Origin: Candidatus Latescibacterota bacterium
GTDB lineage: Bacteria > Latescibacterota > UBA2968 > UBA8231
Length of the DNA stretch: 10,986 bases
Direction of reading: 5' to 3'
Assembly: GCA_022825185.1 (NCBI GenBank)
Contig: JAJDYK010000051.1
Span: 1 to 10,986 of the forward strand
This document shows positions 6,122-10,986 of the stretch, in pieces. How positions within the stretch are numbered: position 1 is the stretch's first letter; each line of letters starts with the position of its first letter. The notes under the pieces were generated by a model, which was not told the DNA's origin, made no database searches, and worked only from the letters and a program-made list of their open reading frames with translations. The position numbers and the translations under genes were made by a program.

Positions 6122-6398
6122 CTTGAAGGTGCCGGAAGCTGAACGCGTGGAAGTTACCGACGATACCCTGATGGCGGATCTTTCCGACGGGCGGACCATC
6201 TCCGTTCCGTTGGCTTGGTATCCTAGGCTAGTTCATGCGACACATGCAGAAAGACGCAACTGGCGGCTTATCGGTGTAGGCCAAGGAATCCACTGGCCCG
6301 ACCTAGACGAGGATATCAGCGTGGAGGGATTGCTAGCGGGTAGGCCTTCCGGTGAGAGCCAAAAATCCTTGAAGCGGTGGCTAGAAACGCGGATTTGA
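6102..6398 (+). CDS. DUF2442 domain protein
   Basis: A 98-residue protein with the DUF2442 pattern (PF10387): an N-terminal strand region, LMADLSDGRTISVPLAWYPRL at about 24-44, HATHAERRNWRLIG, GIHWPDLDEDISVEGLLAG at about 69-87, and a charged tail. This is the whole normal length of the family and the frame is intact. The start ATG at 6102 has GGAG seven bases upstream and overlaps the end of the DUF4160 frame by 20 bases, so the two genes were made to be translated together. No signal peptide or membrane segment is present. The biochemical role is unknown; some family members are thought to act as the DNA-binding or neutralising partner in small two-gene modules, but nothing here proves this. 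The neighbouring DUF4160 gene is frameshifted, so this may be an orphaned partner. Confidence 0.85.
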   Translation: MDISTIDLKVPEAERVEVTDDTLMADLSDGRTISVPLAWYPRLVHATHAERRNWRLIGVGQGIHWPDLDEDISVEGLLAGRPSGESQKSLKRWLETRI

Positions 6399-6457
6399 GA
6401 CACTCGCTGCCGTTCCTTAGACCGTAAACCCAATTACACCCACAGATTAGGTATCCC

Positions 6458-7201
6458 ATGCAAAATCCTATCAAAGAACAACTTGCCGCCGGGCAGCCCT
6501 CCATCGGCTCCTGGCTCAACCTAACCTCGCCGCTGGCAGCCGAAGTCATGGCCGCGGCTGGCTTCAAATGGCTGGTAGTTGATGCCGAGCACTCGGCCTT
6601 TGACCTCGGCCACATCGCCCACACCTTCCGTGCCATCGAGGCGCGGGGTGCCCTGCCCTTGGCCCGCGCCTGGGATCACGACCCGACCACGGCCGCCCGC
6701 CTACTCGACGCCGGGGCCTGGGGCTTGGTCTTCCCGCACGTCAGCACCCCAGAGCAGGCCGAGAAGCTGGCCCAAGCCGTGCGCTATCCACCGCGCGGCA
6801 ACCGGTCGGTGGGTACGGGCCGCTGCGTCACATTGGCCCCGGACTATCGCCAGAGCTTTGACGACGCCGTCCTCTGCATTCCGCAGATCGAGGACATGGA
6901 GGGCATTGAAAACGCCGAGGCCATCGCCAACGTCGAAGGCATCGATATCGGCTTCCTCGGGCCGGGCGACTTGGCCATGTCCATGGGCGTCGCCGCCGGC
7001 CACCCCGACCACGAGGCCGCTTTGCAGGCTTTCCGCGCTGGCTGCGCCAAAGCCGGCAAACCCAGCGGCATCCCAGTCAAGGACTCTGCCGAAGTCAAAC
7101 AGCGCATCGCTGAGGGCTTCCAGTTTATTGACTTCAGCAACGATATGCGGTTTTTGGAAGCCACGGCACAGGCCGCTTACCGCGAAGCCACGGCTGGATG
7201 A
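6458..7201 (+). CDS. HpcH/HpaI-family class II (pyruvate) aldolase
   Basis: A 247-residue cytosolic enzyme of the metal-dependent aldolase family that cleaves 2-keto-3-deoxy acids to pyruvate and an aldehyde; relatives are HpaI, garL and rhmA products. VVDAEHSAFD holds the base His45, RAWDHDP holds the pyruvate-binding Arg70, IPQIEDMEGIENAE gives metal ligand Glu145, and GFLGPGDLAMSMG gives Asp171. These match the His45, Arg70, Glu149 and Asp175 set I recall for E. coli HpaI. Length is normal (about 250-265). The ATG at 6458 is preceded only by a weak AGG. It is the first gene of a four-gene plus-strand operon, and its TGA overlaps the start of the kinase gene (ATGA). With a dehydratase in the same operon it most likely cleaves the dehydrated sugar acid. 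The exact substrate is open: keto-deoxy-glucarate, -rhamnonate, -gluconate or another. Confidence 0.9.
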   Translation: MQNPIKEQLAAGQPSIGSWLNLTSPLAAEVMAAAGFKWLVVDAEHSAFDLGHIAHTFRAIEARGALPLARAWDHDPTTAARLLDAGAWGLVFPHVSTPEQAEKLAQAVRYPPRGNRSVGTGRCVTLAPDYRQSFDDAVLCIPQIEDMEGIENAEAIANVEGIDIGFLGPGDLAMSMGVAAGHPDHEAALQAFRAGCAKAGKPSGIPVKDSAEVKQRIAEGFQFIDFSNDMRFLEATAQAAYREATAG

Positions 7202-8058
7202 ACATCCTCAACTTCGGCTCGCTCAACATCGACCTCGTTTACCAAGTCGAACACATCGCCCGCCCGGGCGAGACCATCGCCAGTTCAGCGCACCAAGTCT
7301 TTGCCGGCGGCAAGGGAGCCAACCAATCGGCCGCCCTTGCCCGCGCTGGCGCGCGCGTCTTTCACGCAGGCCAAGTAGGGCCAGACGGGCAATGGCTGGT
7401 CGATAAATTAGCTGGGCTAGGCGTGGATGTGCAGCACATCCGCGTCGGCGACGTACCTACCGGCCACGCCATTATCCAAGTTGACCGCCACGGCCAAAAC
7501 AGTATTGTCCTCTTTGCCGGAACCAATGCCCAAATAGACAGAGCGGCTATAGACGCTGCACTATCCCATTTTGATCGAGGGGATATCCTCCTCTTGCAGA
7601 ATGAGATAAACGATGTCTCTTACATCATCGCCGTAGCCTCCAAGCAAGGCCTGACTATATGCTTAAATCCCGCGCCCTTTGGCCCACAGGTCCGCGCGTA
7701 TCCTCTCGAATTGGTCGATTTGCTCATCGTCAATGAAACCGAGGCCACCGGCCTTGCGGGCGCATCCACGCTCGCGGCGCTGGCCGCGCTCTGCCCCCAC
7801 GCCCAGATCGCGCTCACACTGGGGGACGCTGGTGCCCAGTACCATTCCCCAACCGAGGAATTCCACCTGCCAGCACCGCAGGTCGAAGCGGTCGATACGA
7901 CAGGTGCGGGAGACACCTTCATCGGCTATTTTCTCCAGGGCCTGACCGCTGACATGACCGCGCGAGACGCCATGACCCGCGCGGTGCAGGCTGCCGCTCT
8001 CTGCGTCACCCGCCCAGGGGCGATGGATTCAATTCCATCCGCAGATGAAGTAGATTAA
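7198..8058 (+). CDS. PfkB-family carbohydrate kinase, ribokinase type
   Basis: A 286-residue sugar kinase of the PfkB/ribokinase fold, transferring phosphate from ATP to a sugar hydroxyl. The first signature is FAGGKGANQSAALARAG, with GGKGANQ at 37-43. The second is VDTTGAGDTFIGYF, with catalytic base Asp239 and the anion-hole GAGD. The opening FGSLNIDLVY and RPGET resemble ribokinase, with Asn10 and Asp12 at the place where ribokinase contacts the sugar, and LLLQNEI supplies a Glu near the position that touches ribose. It is about 20 residues shorter than E. coli RbsK. The ATG lies inside the aldolase stop (ATGA), which implies coupled translation. Part of the gene (about 7500-7660) is less GC-rich than the rest. 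Ribokinase-like is the best subfamily; a 2-keto-3-deoxy-sugar-acid kinase is possible from context but less like the sequence. Confidence 0.88.
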   Translation: MNILNFGSLNIDLVYQVEHIARPGETIASSAHQVFAGGKGANQSAALARAGARVFHAGQVGPDGQWLVDKLAGLGVDVQHIRVGDVPTGHAIIQVDRHGQNSIVLFAGTNAQIDRAAIDAALSHFDRGDILLLQNEINDVSYIIAVASKQGLTICLNPAPFGPQVRAYPLELVDLLIVNETEATGLAGASTLAALAALCPHAQIALTLGDAGAQYHSPTEEFHLPAPQVEAVDTTGAGDTFIGYFLQGLTADMTARDAMTRAVQAAALCVTRPGAMDSIPSADEVD

Positions 8059-8083
8059 TCCATTGTAGTAGAAAGGAATACAC

Positions 8084-9070
8084 ATGCCGAACATAATGCT
8101 CACCGCTCAGTTTCAAAACGCTGAATTCGCCTCCAGCGAGCGCGAACAGGGCCTCGAACACCTCCGTTCCTTGGGCACCATCATCCCAGAACCAGCCGTT
8201 CTCACTCCCGAACACGCTCCCGACCTAATCGCCTCTATCGCCAGTTCATCGGTCTATACGGACGAATTTTACGAGGCGGCCGAGGATTTGCGAATCGTCG
8301 CCCGCTGGGGCGTCGGTTTTGACAAGGTCAATGTCCCAGGGGCCACGCGCTACGGCGTAATCATCACCGTGACGCCGGTTCACATGGACGCGGTCGCCGA
8401 ATACGCCATTGCCCAGTGGATGGCCACCCTCAAACGGGTCTATACCCTCAATCACCTCTCCCACCGAGGCGACTTCTCCATCATCCGCACCTATGAGGCC
8501 CAATACACCACCCTCGGCCTGTACGGCTGCGGCCGCATCGGCCAAGAGGTGGCCCAACGAGCCGTGCCGCTTCTGGGCACTGAGGGTCGCTTACTCGTGT
8601 ACGACACCCGCCCCGACATCGCCGACATCGCCGCTCAATACGGGGCCGACGTCGCCGACTCGCCCGAAACGCTCTTTCGCGAGTGCGACACAGTTTCGCT
8701 CCACGTCTCGGGCGACGACACCATCGTCCACTACGACCTGCTCAGCTTGATGCAGCCCCACGCCTCGCTGATCAATCCCTCGCGCGGCAATCTCGTCAAC
8801 GACGAAGACGTCCACCGCGCCATCGAAGAGGAAAAACTCTATTACTACGTGGTCGATGATCCAGTCAACGACACCCGCGCCATCCACAAAGACCACCCGC
8901 GCATCATCTGCACCAACCACAACGCCGGCATCACGGTCGAATCCACCATGCGCCTCGACGCCAAAGGCATCGAACAAGTCTCAGCCGCCATCGCCGGCCG
9001 CCAGCCCGAACACATCCTCAATCCAGAGGTCCTCGACCACCCACGGATCAAAGCGTGGCTCAAGGAGTAA
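8084..9070 (+). CDS. D-isomer-specific 2-hydroxyacid dehydrogenase
   Basis: A 328-residue NAD(P)-dependent enzyme of the D-2-hydroxyacid dehydrogenase family, which interconverts 2-keto and D-2-hydroxy acids. The Rossmann motif is LYGCGRIGQEVA (Gly148, Gly150, Gly153), followed after the second strand by VYDTRPD, where the Asp suggests NAD. The substrate-binding Arg234 is in NPSRGNLVNDEDV, and the catalytic His279 is in TNHNAG. ARWGVGFDKVNVPGATRYGV is the family's N-terminal signature. The third catalytic residue, normally Glu in a D-V-x-x-x-E-P motif 29 residues after the Arg, is Asp263 here, in DDPVNDT, and the loop from there to the His is about seven residues shorter than in E. coli SerA. 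It has a good AAAGGAA six bases before ATG and starts 25 bases after the kinase. It may act on glyoxylate, hydroxypyruvate or a similar product of the aldolase; this is inference. Confidence 0.87.
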   Translation: MPNIMLTAQFQNAEFASSEREQGLEHLRSLGTIIPEPAVLTPEHAPDLIASIASSSVYTDEFYEAAEDLRIVARWGVGFDKVNVPGATRYGVIITVTPVHMDAVAEYAIAQWMATLKRVYTLNHLSHRGDFSIIRTYEAQYTTLGLYGCGRIGQEVAQRAVPLLGTEGRLLVYDTRPDIADIAAQYGADVADSPETLFRECDTVSLHVSGDDTIVHYDLLSLMQPHASLINPSRGNLVNDEDVHRAIEEEKLYYYVVDDPVNDTRAIHKDHPRIICTNHNAGITVESTMRLDAKGIEQVSAAIAGRQPEHILNPEVLDHPRIKAWLKE

Positions 9071-9074
9071 GGAT

Positions 9075-10205
9075 ATGAAAATAACCCGCTTCGCCGTCAC
9101 GCCGCTCAACAATCGCGGCCTCCTACTCCAAGTCGAAACCGACGCTGGTCTCACGGGCTTGGGCGCGCCCATGAACTACGAACACGGCCGCACGGTGGAG
9201 CGGGCCATCCTCGACATGGGCGATTACCTGATTGGCCGCGACCCCTTGCAAATCGAGGACCACTGGCAGACCCTCTACCGCTCCAGCTATTCCCGCCAGA
9301 TGCCGATCCTGTTAGCGGCCCTCAGCGGCATAGAAATGGCCTGTCTGGATATATTAGGTAAAACTGCTAACTTACCCGTGTGGAAGCTATTAGGCGGATC
9401 AGTACGCGAGAGAATTCGGGTCTATGGAGCAGCCGGAGGCCCCACTCCAGAGCAAGCCGCCCAAGCGGCCCGCCAGCGCGTCGAACAAGGCTTTACAGCG
9501 CTCAAAACCACCCCCTTCCCTGACCCTGTGCGCCCCATCGAAAATCCGGCGGGCATTGAACGAGTCATATCCCATATTGCGGCCATGCGCGAAGCCGTCG
9601 GCCCGGCCATTGACATCGCCATCGACTTCCACCGCGCCACCAGCCCAGCATTGGCCAAAGTGCTCCTGCGCGAACTCGAGCCGCTAAGGCCGCTCTTCGT
9701 CGAGGAGCCGACCCGCTCCACCGACAATATCGGCCCCCTACTCGAACTGACGCGCTCAACCTCCATCCCCATTGCCACCGGCGAGCGCTGCGCCACCCGC
9801 TGGGGCTTCCGCGAATTGTGTGAGCGCAAGGCTGCGGCTATCGTCCAGCCCGATATCCGCCACTGCGGCGGCATCCTCGAAATGAAGAAGATCTCCGCCC
9901 TAGCCGAAGTCCACGAAATCACCGTCGCGCCCCACAACGCCGCCGACCCCCTCGGCATCGTCGCCTCTGTACACGCAATGGCCGGCACGCCCAACTTCCT
10001 CATCATGGAATACGGCGGCGGTAGCGGCGAAGGGTTTTTCACCAACCCGTTACAAATGCAGGATGGATTTGTGGAATTGCCCCAAGGGCCGGGGCTAGGC
10101 GTGGAGATCGACCCAGATAGTCTGGAAGCGGCTACTCACCGAGGCCCTTGGCGGCAGCGGACGATGCGCCGCCACCCAGAGGACGGCTCCTTCGCGGATT
10201 TTTAG
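9075..10205 (+). CDS. Enolase-superfamily sugar-acid dehydratase (galactonate dehydratase-like)
   Basis: A 376-residue mandelate racemase/muconate lactonizing-type enzyme, closest in pattern to D-galactonate dehydratase (DgoD, 382 residues). Such enzymes remove water from a sugar acid to give a 2-keto-3-deoxy acid, using Mg2+. The capping domain is at about 1-120, then the barrel: IDFHR (Asp184 metal ligand, His186 general acid), FVEEP (Glu210/Glu211 metal), ATGERCATRWGF (Glu237 metal), APHNAADP (His287 base) and IMEYGGG (Glu312). These match DgoD Asp183, His185, Glu209, Glu235, His285 and Glu310 at almost constant offset, so it should be active. The frame is open back to 8856, but that part lies inside the dehydrogenase gene. 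The ATG at 9075 has AAGGAG seven bases upstream and sits four bases after the dehydrogenase stop. It is the last gene of the catabolic operon. The superfamily is promiscuous, so galactonate is only one candidate substrate. Confidence 0.9.
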   Translation: MKITRFAVTPLNNRGLLLQVETDAGLTGLGAPMNYEHGRTVERAILDMGDYLIGRDPLQIEDHWQTLYRSSYSRQMPILLAALSGIEMACLDILGKTANLPVWKLLGGSVRERIRVYGAAGGPTPEQAAQAARQRVEQGFTALKTTPFPDPVRPIENPAGIERVISHIAAMREAVGPAIDIAIDFHRATSPALAKVLLRELEPLRPLFVEEPTRSTDNIGPLLELTRSTSIPIATGERCATRWGFRELCERKAAAIVQPDIRHCGGILEMKKISALAEVHEITVAPHNAADPLGIVASVHAMAGTPNFLIMEYGGGSGEGFFTNPLQMQDGFVELPQGPGLGVEIDPDSLEAATHRGPWRQRTMRRHPEDGSFADF

Positions 10206-10215
10206 CTGGCCGCAC

Positions 10216-10986
10216 TTACAACGGCATGTATTCCAGCCCCAAAACCCGCTCGACAAACCAGCCCAGCCCAAAAAGTCCAATGAATGCCGACACCACCAAG
10301 ACAACCGTCCGCTGATAAGACTGTCGGCTGAGCCAAGCGATCAAAGGAAAGACGAGCGCGACAATGGCTACCTGGCCGATTTCCACGCCAGCGTTGAACG
10401 CAAACAGCGAGGCGACCAGCCCCTTGGTCGGCAACCCCAACTCGCGCAGCACATTGGCGAAGCCAAACCCGTGTACCAGCCCAAAGGCAAAGGTGATTAT
10501 CCAGCGGTAATCTAGGCGCTTGAGCCAAAAATTCTCCACCGCGACGTACACGATGCTCAAGGCGATGCCGGCCTCGATCCACTGGCTCGGCAGGCGGACG
10601 ATTTCAAGGGCCGCCAAGCAGAGGGTGATGCTGTGGGCAACGGTGAAGGCCGTAACGACCTTGACCAGAGTGAGCAGCCGACCGCCGACCACGATCAGCG
10701 CCAGCAGAAACATGACGTGGTCGTAGCCGAGGAAAATGTGCTCCACCCCGAGCACTGTGAACTCGTATAGATGGTCCCACAGCGACTTCTCTCCAGCAAA
10801 GGTCTGCTGCGACGATTCCGCGGAAAACACAGCTTGGACGAGCGACTGACCGGGCAACATGATTTTGGCCAAGTTTTTGTGCGCGTCCCCAAAGCGCTCC
10901 GGCCAACCGACCCACACCTCCAACTCGTTGATGGGTTCCTCCACCTCGGCGCTGAAGTACACATTGGCAAACATATTGCCCTGATT
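10216..10986 (-). CDS. HupE/UreJ-like membrane protein, C-terminal part (runs off window)
   Basis: The frame stays open through the right edge, so the Met at 10974 need not be the start; 256 residues are visible. A polar stretch (about 80 residues, probably periplasmic) precedes about six hydrophobic segments. The first has EHIFLGYDHVMFLLAL, the H-x3-G-x-D-H pattern typical of the HupE/UreJ_2 family (PF13795). TAFTVAHSITL and FGLVHGFGFANVL follow in the second and fourth segments, and the last ends GWFVERVLG near the C-terminus. The conserved His and Asp residues inside the membrane suggest metal binding. Related HupE/UreJ proteins are linked to nickel uptake, but this longer branch has an unknown role and no nickel enzyme is nearby. 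It converges on the dehydratase gene, with 10 bases between stop codons, and is not part of the catabolic operon. Confidence 0.82.
   Translation of the reverse strand, partial: NQGNMFANVYFSAEVEEPINELEVWVGWPERFGDAHKNLAKIMLPGQSLVQAVFSAESSQQTFAGEKSLWDHLYEFTVLGVEHIFLGYDHVMFLLALIVVGGRLLTLVKVVTAFTVAHSITLCLAALEIVRLPSQWIEAGIALSIVYVAVENFWLKRLDYRWIITFAFGLVHGFGFANVLRELGLPTKGLVASLFAFNAGVEIGQVAIVALVFPLIAWLSRQSYQRTVVLVVSAFIGLFGLGWFVERVLGLEYMPL

Noticed and set aside
6458..7406. Second plus-strand frame across the aldolase region (6579-7406)
   Set aside because: It is a Pro/Ser/Arg/Ala-rich shadow of the aldolase and kinase genes, with no motif and no ribosome site.
8856..9074. Longer N-terminus of the dehydratase
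   Set aside because: It is an out-of-frame reading of the end of the dehydrogenase gene, rich in Pro, Ser and Thr; the ATG at 9075 has AAGGAG and gives the normal family length.

Overview
The window reads as part of the chromosome of a GC-rich, Gram-negative bacterium. Evidence for two membranes is a signal-peptide-bearing outer-membrane beta-barrel protein, a Tat-exported protein and lipopolysaccharide-type sugar enzymes. Shine-Dalgarno sites are of the ordinary AAGGAG type. The IspG sequence resembles, from memory, the form found in Planctomycetes and related uncultured phyla. The mix of a mandelate-racemase-fold dehydratase, an HpcH aldolase and sugar enzymes would also suit such lineages (for example Latescibacterota). 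This placement is a weak inference.

Left third, minus strand, 4582 down to 1: one tightly packed operon. In transcription order it holds a 26-codon mini-ORF with a good ribosome binding site, a DegT/DnrJ/EryC1-type sugar aminotransferase, a PIG-L/LmbE-type N-deacetylase, a WbqC-like protein, a family-4-type glycosyltransferase, an outer-membrane beta-barrel protein, and the first 28 codons of a twin-arginine-exported protein that runs off the window. Every junction overlaps except the last, which has a 10-nt gap. The set looks like production and transfer of an amino sugar onto a glycan or glycolipid, joined to two envelope proteins of unknown job.

Centre: a divergent, non-coding gap of about 135 bases (4583-4717) leads into ispG (MEP isoprenoid pathway, plus strand), whose candidate promoter sits so close to the ATG that the message may be leaderless. 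After ispG comes a small, AT-richer two-gene module: a DUF4160 gene broken by one extra base, overlapping an intact DUF2442 gene.

Right part, plus strand, 6458-10205: a four-gene catabolic operon made of an HpcH/HpaI-type class II aldolase, a ribokinase-type PfkB kinase (ATGA overlap), a D-2-hydroxyacid dehydrogenase with an unusual catalytic residue, and a galactonate-dehydratase-like enolase-superfamily enzyme. Together these could dehydrate a sugar acid, cleave the 2-keto-3-deoxy product to pyruvate plus an aldehyde, and process the C2-C3 products. The substrate cannot be read from the sequence, and no transporter or regulator is present in the window. A HupE/UreJ-like membrane protein, convergent and only 10 bases away, runs off the right edge.

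No tRNA, rRNA, CRISPR array, insertion sequence, riboswitch or convincing intrinsic terminator was seen. There is no gene-free stretch over 300 bases.
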